From assembly GCA_023264735.1 (NCBI GenBank), contig JAHFVD010000035.1, positions 1 through 64,000 on the forward strand: a DNA stretch of 64,000 bases, given 5' to 3'. This DNA comes from Mycobacterium sp. GTDB taxonomy: Bacteria; Actinomycetota; Actinomycetes; Mycobacteriales; Mycobacteriaceae. The position numbers and the translations under genes were made by a program. Within the stretch, counting starts at the first letter, position 1, and each line of letters begins with the position of its first letter. The notes beneath the pieces are model-generated. The model searched no databases and was not told the DNA's origin. It worked only from the letters and a program-made list of their open reading frames with translations. This document shows positions 11,113 through 24,700 of the stretch, one piece after another.

Positions 11113-11787
11113 GTGAACGCCGTACTTAGAGTGTCCGCGTTGGGCTTTAGCCAGCTGGTCGCGATCGGAGTGCTCCTGTTCGTACCGGCAGGCACGTTCA
11201 ACTACTGGCAGGCGTGGGCGTTCTTGACGGTGTTCGCTCTCACCGCCTGGCTGCCTAGCATCTATTTGCAGATCACGAATCCTGTTGTCCTGCAGCGACG
11301 GATGCGGAGCGGCCCGATCGCAGAAGGCCGACCGGTACAGAAGATCGTCATGATCGGCCTCTACGCATCGCTGGCGGCGATCTGCGTGGTCAGCGCGCTC
11401 GACCATCGCTTCGGCTGGTCGGCGGTACCGGTGGCGCTCTGCCTGCTCGGCAATATCATCGCCGGCGCCGGTCTGGTCGTGACGGTGTTGGTGGCGATCC
11501 AGAACACCTATGCGTCCACCACCGTCCAGGTGGAGACGGGCCAGAAGGTCGTCAGCACCGGCCTGTACGGGCTGGTACGGCACCCGATGTACACCGGCAA
11601 CGTCCTGGTCCTGGTGGGCCTGCCCCTCGCGCTGGGCTCATTTTGGGCGCTCGCCTTTGTCATGCCCGGCGTGGCCGTACTAGCCACCCGCATCCACGAC
11701 GAGGAGAAGCTGCTCGGCGACGAGCTGGACGGTTACCGCGAATACACCCAGAAGGTTCGCTCGCGTCTCATTCCGTATATGTGGTGA
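11113..11787 (+). CDS. ICMT/PEMT-family integral membrane methyltransferase
   Basis: A 224-aa protein with about five hydrophobic segments. The C-terminal signature is GLVRHPMYTGN followed by EEKLLGDELDGYREYTQKVR. This is the SAM-binding core of the isoprenylcysteine carboxyl methyltransferase / phospholipid methyltransferase superfamily. Enzymes of this fold methylate lipid-embedded substrates at carboxyl or amine groups at the membrane. The start is GTG 11113, preceded by AGGAGAA. It follows pks by 73 bp in the same direction and precedes the di-iron protein gene, suggesting one transcript. Inference from context: it may methyl-esterify a carboxylate of the lipopeptide product. A role unrelated to the NRPS remains possible. 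Confidence 0.75.
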   Translation: MNAVLRVSALGFSQLVAIGVLLFVPAGTFNYWQAWAFLTVFALTAWLPSIYLQITNPVVLQRRMRSGPIAEGRPVQKIVMIGLYASLAAICVVSALDHRFGWSAVPVALCLLGNIIAGAGLVVTVLVAIQNTYASTTVQVETGQKVVSTGLYGLVRHPMYTGNVLVLVGLPLALGSFWALAFVMPGVAVLATRIHDEEKLLGDELDGYREYTQKVRSRLIPYMW

Positions 11788-11834
11788 CAGCGCGGTGTTT
11801 CAGTGGCGGGGTCGAGAAGGCATGTTGAACTCAG

Positions 11835-12782
11835 GTGACTGATCTGCAAGTGCGGAAGCTGCGGTTCGGCTTCGCTGACCGTCGCGTGCCCTTCATCTGG
11901 AATGAGTCCGACCCGGCCTTCTCCTGTGCCGCCAACGTGCTGACATTCTTTTTCCTCGCCATCGAGAAAATGATCAGCGCGACTGTTCACGAGGCGCTGC
12001 CGACAATCACCGACCCCGAAGTCGCCGAGGAGGCCCTGGCATTCGTCCGGCAAGAAGGCCAGCACAGCATGGCCCACCGGCAGCACGCGAAGGAATTGAT
12101 CAAGGCCTATCCGGCGATGCAGGAGATTCTCGACGAAATGACGGCGGTCTACGACGAGCTGACCGCCACCACATCGGTGAAGTATCGGTTGGCCTATATC
12201 GCCGACCTCGAGGCAACGTTCGCACCGACTTTCACGATGATGCTCAATAATGCCGACAGTTTATTCGCACCCGGCGATGATCGGGTGGCCTCGCTGTTCC
12301 TCTGGCACTTCGTGGAGGAGATCGAACACCGCAGCTCCGCGCTGATCATCTACGACGCCGTGGTCGGTGAACCGTGGTACCGCATGCGCGTGGCCCCGTC
12401 GGTGTTCCAACATGCCGGAGGCGTACTAGCGACCGCCATCAACCGCTTGAACACACACATCTCACTCGAGGATCGGAAGGTCGACGCGACTTCGATATTC
12501 GGCCCAAATATCAAACTAGCTCTCGCGCAGCGATTTCCACTCTTGAAGCGATCCCGGCGGTTCAACGTGCCCGACTACGGGCCGATGCAGAAGTTCTACC
12601 CGCACATTCCGCTGCGGGTGCAGGCGGTCGCGGCACTTGGCGTCGTACGCGGCCAGCTGCCTCGCCACAATCCCGGGAAACAGAAACTCCCCCGCTTCGC
12701 CACTGAATGGCTCGCCCGCTACGAGGCCGGCTACGACGTCACCCGCTGGTACACGGCAGGTACGCAAGCGCCCCAGGGCTAG
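11835..12782 (+). CDS. Metal-dependent hydrolase family protein (PF10118/COG3687, putative di-iron)
   Basis: A 315-aa helical protein with ferritin-like metal-ligand motifs: a Glu in FLAIEKM (about 44), [10 protein letters not shown] (about 75), a Glu in the helix YIADLEATF (about 125) and [10 protein letters not shown] (about 160). The family is annotated as predicted metal-dependent hydrolase, but the ExxH pairs would equally suit a di-iron oxygenase. The start is GTG 11835. Its TAG stop overlaps the TAG stop of the convergent NRPS2 gene in the palindrome CTAG, leaving no room for a terminator. It sits in the pks transcript, so an oxidative tailoring role on the acyl chain is conceivable but unproven. 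Confidence 0.75.
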   Translation: MTDLQVRKLRFGFADRRVPFIWNESDPAFSCAANVLTFFFLAIEKMISATVHEALPTITDPEVAEEALAFVRQEGQHSMAHRQHAKELIKAYPAMQEILDEMTAVYDELTATTSVKYRLAYIADLEATFAPTFTMMLNNADSLFAPGDDRVASLFLWHFVEEIEHRSSALIIYDAVVGEPWYRMRVAPSVFQHAGGVLATAINRLNTHISLEDRKVDATSIFGPNIKLALAQRFPLLKRSRRFNVPDYGPMQKFYPHIPLRVQAVAALGVVRGQLPRHNPGKQKLPRFATEWLARYEAGYDVTRWYTAGTQAPQG

Positions 12783-15700
12783 TTCGCCACCGACTGGCTC
12801 AAATCGCGCACCGTCGGTGTAGCGAACAAGGTGGGCAACGCAACCCGGACATTGAGGGCTGAGTTGATCGCCGCGACCGCCCGCATGGCCGACAGCGAAT
12901 CGCCACCCAGGTCGAAGAACGAGTCGTCCACTCCGACGCGGTCCACCCCCAGCATCTGGACGTAGATGCCGCACAGGAGCCGTTCGATATCGGTGGTCGG
13001 CGCACGGTATTCGCGGCGCTCAGGCGTTGACGTGACGGCCGGCAGTTGGTTGTCCCACCCGTCCATCGCGGCCAGCGGCTGGCCGGGATCGACAGCCATG
13101 GCCGTCAATGCCCGATCGAGTTGGTCGATCAGCTGGTGGATACTGTTGTCGTCGAACACATCCGTTCGGTATTGGATACGAAGGTCCAGTTCATTGCCCG
13201 GCACGGCTTGGATCGTGAGCGGGTAGTGGTAGTAGTCGCGGCTCGCGACGTCGGTGACCCTCAGCCCGTCCGCACCCGACAACAGTGAAGTGTCGGTGGG
13301 ATAGTTCTCGAAGACGAACACAGTATCGAACAGCTTTGACTGACCGGTGGCTTGGTGAATCTCGTTGAGCCCCAGGTACTCGTACTCGAAGGTGCGGCTC
13401 CGGCGGTCCTGCAGCTGATCGAGCAGGCCGGCGACCGTGGTGTCGGGCGAGACATTCACCCGCATCGGCACCGTGTTGATCAACAGGCCCACCATCGAAT
13501 CCGCGCCGGCCACATCGGCCGGCCGCCCTGCCACCACCACACCGAAGGCGACATCACGCTGACCGGTGATCGCCATCAGCAGCTGCGCCCACGCAGCCTG
13601 CAGGACGGTGCTGACCGTGGTGTGGTGGGTACGGGCGAGCTCGTTGAGCGCTAGCGTCGTGTCCTCTGAAACCCGCAGTGAGGTAACGTTTCGCGGTCCC
13701 ACCCCGAGGTCCGGTGGTCCGACCAAGGTGGGGGTGCCGAAGCCCGCCAGCACCTCGTGCCAGGCTGACCGGGCGGCGGCCACATCGCGATCGGCGAGCC
13801 AGCTGATGAACCGGCGATAGGGCACGGCCGCGGGCAGTCGCTGCCCGTAGTAGCCGGCGAACACTTCCTGCAACAGCACCGTCAACGACCAGCCGTCGAG
13901 CAGGATGTGGTGGTTGGTCAGCACCAGCCGGTGCTGATCGGGTGCGATGCGAATCAGCGTGGCCCGGAAAGCCTTCTGCCCGGCCAGATCACAGACCGCA
14001 ACCCGCTCGGCGAGGCACAGCCGCTCAATCTGCTCATCGCGGTCCTCCGCCCTTGTGAGGTCGAGATACTGCCATGGCACGACGGGATCCGCCGGGATGA
14101 CCTGGATGGGCTGCCCGCCGGCCGGCGCGCAGAACCGCGCCACCAGGTTCGGATGCCGCTCGATAGCTCTCTCGACAGACTCCTGCAGCCGGTACCGATC
14201 GAGCCGACCACTCAGCGTGACGCCCATCTGCACCGCGTACACATCGTCGCCAGAACTGTGAGCGACGTTGGCGTGGAATAGCAATCCCTCTTGCAGCGGA
14301 GTCAAAGGCAACACATCGGCGACGTCGTGTTCCTGGCACAGTTCGTCGATCTGCTGCTGCGTCAACCGGGCGGGCGCGATATCCGACGGCGTCAATCCGC
14401 CACCGCCGCCGTGCACGTGAGCGCAGATGCCGGCGAGCGCATCGAACCACAGCCCGGACAGCCGGGTGACCTGTGCGTGGTCCAGCGCCGAGAGCGCCCA
14501 GGTCCAGCCGGCGCGAAGGCGTGGACCGTCATTGGTCTCCACGGTGCCGGCGTTGAGTTCGACGGTGTGCATCAACGGCATTGGAACCGCCGCCGCGGCG
14601 CCGGTCACCTTGTAGCCGTCCTCACGGATCTCCCAGTAGTCACCGGACATCTGGCCGCCACCGCCACTCATGCGGCCCAGATAGTTGAAACCGATCGTCG
14701 GGTCGGCGCCCGCCAGATCGACATCGGTGTTCAGGTAACGCAGCAGACCGTAGGTCAGGCCGTCCGGAAGAGCGCGAAGCTGTTCCTTGGCATCCTTGAT
14801 GATCGGCCCCAAATCCGGGTCGCCGACCAGCACCTGGTCCCAGTCCAGCCCACCCACCGCCAGCGATACCGGGTACTTGGTGGTGAACCATCCGACCGTG
14901 CGCGACAAGTCGACATCGGCGACCTCTTCTTGGCGCCCGTGGCCTTCCGCATCGATGACGACCGGCGAGCCTGCCGTGCCCAGGAATTCGGTCAGCGCCA
15001 ACCCGAAGGCGATCAGCAGTATGTCGTTGATTCCGGCATGGAACGCGGCAGGCACTTCGCCGAGCAACATCCTGGTGGTCTCGGGGTCGAGTTCCACCGA
15101 TAGGCTGCCGGCGTTGGCGTACGTGTCGATCACCGGTTGGACCGCAGGCAGTGGCGCGGGCACCGCGACGATATCCCGCCAGCGCTGCGCCTGGTCCACC
15201 ACCTCCGGGTGATACGCGTGCTCGGCCAGGATCGACGCCCACCGGGCGAACGACGTCCGCGACGGCGGCAGGTCGACGTCCTGGCGACCGTGCAGCTGCG
15301 CCCAGGCAAGGTTGAAGTCCTCCAGCATGATTCGCCACGAGACGCCGTCGACGGCGAGATGGTGCGCGATCATCAAGAGCTGCCCGGCGGGAGCTGCCCA
15401 CAGTGCGCTCACCATCGCACCGGTCGCCGGGTTCAGCCGGGATCGGGCCTTGGCGACCGCTTCCTCCGACAGCACGTCGACCGTGTGCAGGCACGTGCGG
15501 GCGTCGACCGAACCGGGCTCGGGCACGGTCAACGACCAGCCACCGTCGCTGTCGTCCTCGACGCGCATCCGCAACATGCCGTGGCGGTCGAGCACAGCTT
15601 GGAGCACCACCAGCACGTCGTCCTCGGTGACGCCGACCGGCGCCTGGATCAATACGGTCTGGTTGAACTGGTCTACCGGGCCCTGGACATCGTGCAGCCA

Positions 15701-18700
15701 CCGGATGATCGGGGTCGACAGCAGCGGGCCGACGCCTTCGTCGATGACGTCGCTCTCGCCGTCGGAAAGCGTTGCGACCCTGGCGAGGCCGGCCACCGTC
15801 TGTTCGATGAAGATGTCGCGTGGCCGGCAGAGCACCCCGGCGGCGCGCGCGCGGGCGACCACCTGCATCGACAGGATGCTGTCGCCGCCGAGTTCGAAGA
15901 ACGACTCGTCGACGCCGACCCGCTCCAGCCCGAGGACCTGAGCGTAGATGCCGGCCAGGATCTCCTCCACTGCATCCGAGGGGGCGCGGTAGGAGTCAGC
16001 GTCCTGATAGTCCGGTGCCGGCAACGCCTTGGTGTCCAGTTTGCCGTTGACCGTCAGCGGCAGCGCGTCGATGGCCACCACAGCGGAGGGCACCATGTAC
16101 GACGGCAACCGATCACCCAGTGCGGCACGCGCGGCAGCCGGGTCCACGCCGCCGGTCACATACCCGACCAGGCGCTTGTCGCCGGGGCGGTCTTCACGGG
16201 CGATCACGACCGCCTGTTCGACACCGTCCAATTCGCTTAGCACAGCCTGGATTTCGCCGAGTTCGATCCGGTAGCCGCGGATCTTGACCTGCTCGTCGGA
16301 GCGCCCCATGTAGCGCAGCTCGCCGTCGGCGCCCCACGCCATCAGATCGCCGGTGCGGTACATCCTCGCCCCCGGCTGCCCGAACGGACACGCCACAAAC
16401 CGGGTCGATGACAGCCCAGCACGCCCGATGTACCCGTCGGCGACCCCGGCGCCGGCCACGTACAACTCACCGACAACGCCGGGCGGTACCGGCCGCAGGA
16501 GGGTATCGAGGACGAAGAAGCCGAGGTGCCCCAGCGGCACTCCGATCGGACTGACGGCACTGTCCGCATCACCAGCGACGATCTCCCGGAACGACGCGTG
16601 CACGGTGGTCTCCGTGATGCCGTACATGTTGATCAGCCGTGGCGTGCCAGGAGGATGATTCTCAAGCCAGGCCCGCATCCGTTGCGGTTCAAGCGCTTCG
16701 CCGCCGAACACCACGGCCTCGAGCTTCAGCTGTGCGCCGAGCTCGGGATGTGCGGCGTCGGCGGTCTGCAGCGCGTAGAACGCCGACGGGGTTTGGCTCA
16801 GAACACCGACCTGCTCGGAAACCAGCAGGGCGTGCAGATCTTCCGGCGAGCGGACCACCGCATCGGGCACCACGACCACCCGGCCGCCATAGAGCAGTGC
16901 GCCCCAGATCTCCCATACCGAGAAGTCGAACGCCAGGGAATGGCACTGCGACCAGGCCAGTCCCGTCATGTCCATGTCGTCGTCCAAGGTCTGCAGCAGA
17001 CGAATCACGTTGCGATGCGGAATCGCCACGCCCTTGGGGGTTCCGGTCGTTCCGGAGGTGTAGATGATGTAGGCGACGTCGTCGGGCTGCGGCTTCGGCA
17101 GCGCGGACCCGGTATCGACTGCGGGGTCGATCAAGTCGTTCGCATCGATGACCGAGAGGTCGTGTCCGTCAAGCAGTTCGGCCAACGCGGCGGTGGTGAC
17201 GGCCGCGACCGGCCTGGCGTCGCCGAGTACGAATTGGCGCCGCGCCTCGGGCACCGAGGGATCGATCGGCACGTAGGTGGCGCCGGTCTTGACCACCGCC
17301 ACCATGGCCACGATCGCCTCGGCGGAGCGCGGCAACAACAGGGCTACCCGTTGTCCGGGACCCGCTCCGCGACTAGCCAATACGTGCGCCGCACGAGTGG
17401 CTGCCTCGTCGAGTTCGCGGTAGGTCATCGACAAGCCCTCGAAGGTGACCGCCGATGCGTCTGGGGTGAGCTCCGCCTGCGCGGCGAACATCGACGCGAT
17501 CGTTTCCTGGGTGCTCACCGACTGGGTCAGTACCGCACGGTTACCGACCTGGTCGAGGCTTGCGTGCTCTGCGGCATCGAGAACGTCCAGTGCCGACATC
17601 GGCTGAGTCGGGTCGGCGGTCATCTCCGCCATCAACCGCTGCAATCGGTCGACCAGACTCTGGATGCTGGCGGCATCGAATACGTCAGTGCGGAATTCGA
17701 CGCCGCCACCGATCCCGACGGGATCACCCGCCTCGTTCCAGCGCTCGGCCAGGTTGAAGGTCAGATCCATGCGGGCCGTCTTGGTGTCGACCGCCATCGG
17801 CTCGACCTGCAGATCGCCCAGCGACAGCCCGGCGGCGTCGCCGGCCTGCCAGCCAAAGTTCTGCCAGGCCAACACAACCTGTACGAGCGGGTGATGAGCC
17901 ATGCTGCGGGCCGGCTTGAGCCGTTCCACCAGCACTTCGAACGGCACGTCCTGGTGTTCGTAGGCCGACAGGCTCCGTCTGCGCACCTGGGCGAGCAGAT
18001 CGGCGAAGGTGGGATTTCCGGTCAGGTCGACGCGCAACACCAACGTGTTGACGAAGAAGCCGACGAGCTCGTCGAGCGCGGTGTCACCACGGCCGGCGAT
18101 CGGGAAGCCCACCGCCACATCGTTGTTGGCGGAAAGGTTCGACAGCAGCACCGCGAGCGCGGTCTGAATCACCATGAAGCTCGTCGCATTGTGCTCGCGG
18201 GCCACCCGGGCAACCTGTTGCTGCAACTCGGCCGGCCACTGCACCTCGAGCCGGGCACCGCGGTAGTCGGCGGCCAACGGGTACGGCCGATCGGTGGGCA
18301 GCTGCAACTGCTCGGGCATCCCGGCCAGCGCGTCTTCCCAGTAGGCGAGCTCCGCGGAAATGCGGCTGTCGGCATCGGCGAGATCGCCCAGCCGCGAGCG
18401 CTGCCACAGCGTGTAGTCGACATACTGCACCGCCAGATCGGCCCACCCCGGCGCCTCGCCGGCCGAGCGGCTGGCGTAGGCGACGCCCAGATCGCGCACC
18501 AGCGGGGCGATGGACCAGCCGTCGGCGGCGATGTGGTGTACCACGGCCACCAGCACGTGCTCGTCGCCGGCGACCCGGAAAAGCTTGGCCTGCATCGGGA
18601 TTTCGGTCGCCAGGTCGAAGGTGTAGCGCGTCGCCGTATCGATGGCGTCCATCAACTCGGCGTCCGACCAGCTGGTGGCATCGATCACGGTCCAGCCGAA

Positions 18701-21700
18701 GTCCGCGACATCGGTGGACACGACGAGCTGCTGCGGCAGGCCTTCGACCGCCGGGAACCGGGTACGCAGGCTCTGCTGGTGATCCACCACGTCGGCCAGG
18801 GCGGCGCCCAGCGCGTCGGCGTCCAGCTGCCCGTGCAGCCGCAGCGCGACCGGCAGGTTGTAGATCGGCGACGGCCCTTGAAGCTGGTCGACGATCCACA
18901 GCCGGTTCTGGGCGAACGAGAGCGGTACCACGTCGGGGCGCGGACCGGCCACCAGTGGCTCGGAACGGGTTCCGTCCCCGGTGATCCGGGGTGCCAGCTG
19001 GGCAACGGTGGGTGTCTCGAACAGGGCTCGTACCGCCAGACCCGAACCCAGGCTGTTGTTGACCGCGGCGACCAGGCGCATCGCCGACAGTGAATCCCCA
19101 CCAAGGTCGAAGAACGAGTCGTCCGCGCCGACCCGCTCGGCGCCCAGCACCTGGGCGAAGATTCCGGCCAGGATCTCCTCGGTGGGAGTGCTTGGCGCAC
19201 GGTAGTTTTCCGCGTCCTGGTAGTCCGGCGCCGGCAACGCTCGCCGGTCCAGCTTGCCGCTGACCGTCAGCGGGAGCGCTGACAACTCCAGCACCGCGGC
19301 GGGAACCATGTAGGCGGGCAGCCGCTCGGCGAGCGCGACCCGGATCTTGACCGGATCCGCTGTGCCGGTGAAATAGCCGACGAGACGCGGGTCACCAGGA
19401 CGATCTTCGCGGGCAATCACCACCGCCTGCTCGACGCCATCGAGGCCGGCCAGCACGGCCTGGATCTCGCCGGGCTCGATGCGGTAGCCGCGAATCTTGA
19501 CCTGCTCATCGGCGCGCCCGAGATATTGCAGCTGCCCGTCGGCACGCCAGCGCACCAGGTCCCCGGTGCGATACATGCGCGCGCCGGGTTCGCCGAACGG
19601 GCAGGGGACGAATCGTGAAGCGGTCAAACCGGTCCGGCCGATGTATCCGACGCCCACGCCGCGGCCTGCCACATACAACTCGCCGACCACGCCCTCCGGT
19701 ACAGGGTGCAGTCGCTCGTCGAGGACGAACAACGCGACGGTCGGTGGCGGCGCGCCGATCGGCACCTCGGCGCCCACGACCAGCGGCGCGCTCATCGATG
19801 CGTACACCGTCACCTCGGTGGGGCCGTAGGCGTTGATGACAACCCGGCCGGGCGCCCACTGCTCCACCACCTCGGGCGGGCAGGCCTCGCCGCCGAGCAG
19901 CAGCGCCACCGACTCCAGCCCTTCGGGGCGCAGCGCGGCGACCGCCGATGGCGTTTGGGTGAGCACGTTGACGTGCTCACTGACCAGGAGGGCATGGAAG
20001 TCGTCCGGTGAGCGCACTACCGCGTCGGGCACCACCAGCAGTCGCCCACCCCCGAGTAGCGCGGCCCAGATCTCCCACACCGAGAAGTCGAACGCATACG
20101 AGTGGCATTGCGTCCACACCTGGTCGGCCGGCAGCGCCGGATGCGCCGAGGCCGCCAGGTGGGCGAGGTTACGGTGCGACAGCGCAACACCTTTGGGGGT
20201 GCCGGTCGTGCCCGAGGTGTAGATGAGGTACGCGATGTTGTCCGCCGACGGCGCAGGCAACCCGGTACTGGGCTCGGTCTCGATGGCGGGATCATCGAGG
20301 TCGATGACCGCCACATCGTGGCCATGCAGCCGCGACCGCAGACCCGGGGTGGTCACGACGGCGACCGGGGCGGCGTCGGCGAGCATGAACTCGACGCGGG
20401 CCTCCGGCAGTGCGGGATCGATCGCGAGGTACGCCGCCCCGACCTTGAGCGCGGCCAGCATGACGACGACCGCGTCGGCCGAGCGATCGAGCAGGAGCGC
20501 GACGCAATCGCCTGCTCCGACGCCGCGGCCGGAAAGCAAGTGCGCGTACCGGTTTGCCGCGTCTTCGAGCTCCTCGTAGGTCATCGACTTCTCGCCGGAG
20601 GTCAGCGCGATGGCTTGCGGGGCACGAATCACTTGCGCGGCGAACAATTCGGGCACCGAGATTGCCGCTGGGACAGACTCCGTCAGTACCGCACGGTTGC
20701 CCACCTTGTCGAGGCGTGCGTGCTCGGCAGAATCGAGCACGTCGATCGACGACACCCGCTGGGTGGGGTCAGTGGTCATCGCCACCAGCACCCGCTCGAG
20801 CCGCCCGACCATTGTCTCGATGCTCGCGGCGTCGAAGACGTCGGTGCGGAATTCGACCATGCCGAAGACCCCGGTGGGCTCGCCGGCGTGGGTCCAGCGT
20901 TCGGTCAGCGAGAATGCGAGATCCACTCGGGCGGTGTGCGTGTCGAGCGGGAGCTGGGTGACCTGCAGGTCACCCAACGCCAGCGCAATGTCTTCGCTGG
21001 TCTCGCCGGGTAGGTTCTGCCAGGCCAGCATCACCTGGACCAGCGGATGGTGGTTGAGCGATCGAGTGGGGTTGATCCGCTCCACGACGACTTCGAACGG
21101 CACGTCCTGGTGCTCGTACGCGGCCAGACTGCGCGTGCGCACCTGGGCCAGGAGGTCGGCAACAGTGGGGTCGCCGCCGACGTCCACACGCAGCACCAAG
21201 GTGTTGACGAAGAATCCCACCAGGGCGTCCAGTGCGGGGTCGCTGCGCCCGCCGATCGGGAATCCCACCGCCACATCGGAACTCGCGCTCATCTTGCCCA
21301 GCAGCAGGGAGAGCGCGGCCTGAACCAGCATGAAGCTGGTCGCATTGTGCTCGCGGGCCACCGCGGCGATCCGCTGTTGCAACTCGACGGGCCATTGCCA
21401 CCCGACGGTGGCACCGGACTGGTCCGCGACCGGCGGATACGGCCGGTCGGTCGGCAACTGCAGCCGTTCGGGCATCCCTGCCAACGCGTGTTGCCAGTAC
21501 TCCAACTGCGCCGCGATCAGGCTGTTGCCGTCGTTCAGGTCACCGAACTGCGCACGCTGCCACAACGTGTAATCGACGTACTGGACCGGCAAATCGGCCC
21601 AGACCGGGTCCAGCCCGGCGCTTCGGCAGACATATGCCACGCCCAGGTCGTTCACCATCGGGCCCATCGACAGTCCGTCGGCAGCGATGTGGTGCGCAAC

Positions 21701-24700
21701 GGCCACCACGACGTGGTCGTCGTCGCTGACCCGGAACAGCCGGGCCTGCATGGGAATCTCGGCAGCCAGATCGAACGAGTGCAGGGCAACCGCACTGACA
21801 GCCTCATCCAGCTGAGCTTCGGACCAGCCGCCCGCATCGATGACGTCCCAACCGAAGTCAGCCTCCTCGGCGGGCACCACCAGCTGTCGCGGTATCCCCT
21901 CGGGCGCGGCGAACATCGTGCGAAGGCTCTCGTGTCGCCCCACCACGTCGGCCAGTGCCGCGCCCAGCGCCTCGGTGTTGAGCGGCCCGGTCAGCCGTAG
22001 GCCCACCGCCATGTTGTAGGTCGGCGACGGCCCCTGCAACTGGTCGAGGAACCACAGTCGGTTCTGCGAGAACGACAATGGGATGACCGCGGGCCGCTCC
22101 ATGGGCCCCAACGGTTTCAGCCGATCGTCATCTCCGCCGATACGCGGCGCCAACTGTGCGACCGACGGCGCCTCAAACAACGTCCGTACCGAAAGATGGA
22201 CATTCAGACCGGTATTGACCGCGGCGATCAGGCGCATCGCCGATAGCGAATCCCCGCCCAAGTCGAAGAACGAGTCGTCCACACCGACCCGACTCAGGTC
22301 CAGGATCCTGGCGTAGATGCCGACCAGGATTTCCTCGACCGCGGTGGCCGGGGCACGGTAGGTGTCGGTGTCCGCGAATTCCGGCGCCGGCAGCGCCCGG
22401 CGATCGAGTTTTCCGTTGACCGTCAAGGGCAGTTTATCGATCACCAAGATCGCGGCCGGAACCATGTACTCCGGCAGGCGTTCTGCCACCGCCGCGCGCA
22501 CCGCGGCGGGATCGACCAACCCGGTGACGTAACCCACCAGGCGCTTGTCGCCGGGACGGTCCTCGCGGGCGATCACGACCGCCTGCCGGACTCCGTTCAC
22601 CTCGGCGAGCACGGCGCGAACCTCACCGAGTTCGATCCGGTATCCACGGATCTTGACCTGCTCGTCGGCGCGCCCCACATACCGCAGTTCACCATCGGCG
22701 CCCCACCACACCAGATCCCCGGTGCGGTACATGCGGGTCCCCGGCGCACCGAAGGGGCAGGCGAGGAAGCGCGACGACGACAACCCGGGTCGCCGCCAAT
22801 AGCCCAAGCCGGCCTGCGGCCCAGCCACATACAAGTCGCCGACCACACCGGCGGGCACCGGACGCAACCACTGGTCCAGCACAAAGAACGCCAGGTCCGC
22901 CAGCGGCCCACCGACCGGGCTGACGTCGGCGTCCGTATCCGTACCGACGATCTCGCGGAACGACGCGTGCACCGTGGTCTCGGTAGTGCCGTACAGGTTG
23001 AGCAGCCGCGGCGAACCCGGGTGGCTGTCCAGCCATGCCCGAAGACGTTGCGGCTCAAGCGCTTCCCCGGCGAATATCACCGCGTGCAAGTTCAGCTGAC
23101 GGCCGATCTCGGGCTGCAGCGCGTCCGCGGTTTGCAGCGCGTAGAACGCCGACGGCGTCTGGGACAGCACGGTGACCTGTTCGGCGGCCAGCAGTGCGTG
23201 GAATTCCTCTGGTGCGCGGGCCACCGATTCGGGCACGACCACCAACCGACCGCCGCACAACAGCGCGCCCCACATCTCGCACACCGACACGTCGAAGGCC
23301 AGGGAGTGCCAGAGCGACCACACCTGTTCCGCCATAGCGATATTGGCGTCCATGGCGGCCAGCAGCTGGGCCACGTTCTGGTGGGTGATGGCGACACCCT
23401 TGGGGACGCCGGTGGTGCCCGAGGTGTAGATCAGATACGCGATGTCGTCGGGTGCCGGCCCAGCCAACGCGGTAACGGGCTCGCCGGCGACACCCGGATC
23501 GTTCACATCGATGATCCGCAGGTTCGCACCCGTAAGCCGCCCGGCCAACTCCGCGTTGGTGATCGCAGCCACCGGCGCGGCATCATCGAGCACCAACTGC
23601 ATCCGCGCCGACGGCGCAGCCGGATCGATCGGCACATACGCCGCCCCGGTCTTGAGCACCGCCAGAATCGACACGATCGCATCCGCCGACCGCGGCAACA
23701 GCAGTGCCACCCGCTGCCCCGGACCAATCCCCTTGCCCGCCAAGAAATGCGCAAACCGATTGGTCGCCTCGTCCAACTCACGATAGGTCCAGGAGCGCTC
23801 ACCCCAGGTGAGTGCCAACGCGCCGGGAGCGCGTGCCACCTGGGTGGCGAACATCGCGGGAATCGACGCATGCGTGGACCCGGGTCCAGTCAGCGCGGCG
23901 CGATTGCTCCACTGATTCAGGTGGGCGAGCTCAGCGTCGTCGAGCATGTCGAACGAGGACAACGGACGGGCCGGATCGGCGATCATGGCGCTCAAGACCC
24001 GTTTGAATCGACCGATGATTGCGTCAACGTCTGCCGCGTCGAATATGTCGGTGTCGTACTCGACGCGCAGCGTCAGTTTGTCACCCGGAATCGCTTGCAT
24101 CGCGATTGGATAGTGGTTGTACTCGCGGTGGGCGAAGTCCGTGACGACCAATCCCTCGGTACCCGACAACTTGGCGGCGTCGATCGGATAGTTCTCATAG
24201 ACGAAGAACGTGTCGAACAGGTGATCCTGACCCGCCACCCGATGAATCTCGCTGAGCGCCAAGTGCTGATGATCAAGTGTCTGGGCGTGATCGTTCTGCA
24301 GCTGATCAAGCAGATCGGCAGTCGTGGTCGCAGTGGCAATCCTGACCCGTACCGGCACGGTGTTGATCAACAGACCCACCATCGAGTCCGAACCCAACAC
24401 TTCATCTGGACGCCCTGAGACCGTCGTGCCAAAAGCAACGTCACATTGACCGGTCTGCGACATCAACACCCGCGCGAAGGCACCCTGCAACACCGTGCTG
24501 ATCGTGGTGTGACACGACCGCGCCAACGCACCAAGGGCCTGTGTCGCCTGTTCGGACACAGCGGAGGAGGCGACGTCGCGCCGTCCCAGACTTGCCCGGC
24601 CTGCCGCACCTACCAACGTCGGAGTGTCGAAACCGGCCAGCACCCGCCGCCACGCCGCGCGAGCGGCATCAATATCGCGGCCCGTCAACCACGTAACGAA

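Noticed and set aside
14291-15103. Plus-strand ORFs opposite NRPS2, such as 14291-15103, 15137-16240, 22967-24418 and 27251-28561
   Set aside because: All lie antisense to conserved C, A, T or E domains and are explained by codon bias.
16526-19093. 855-aa ORF on the plus strand inside NRPS2
   Set aside because: It is antisense to modules 4 and 5. Its composition (rich in Arg, Gly, His, Asp) is that of a high-GC shadow frame, and it has no domain.
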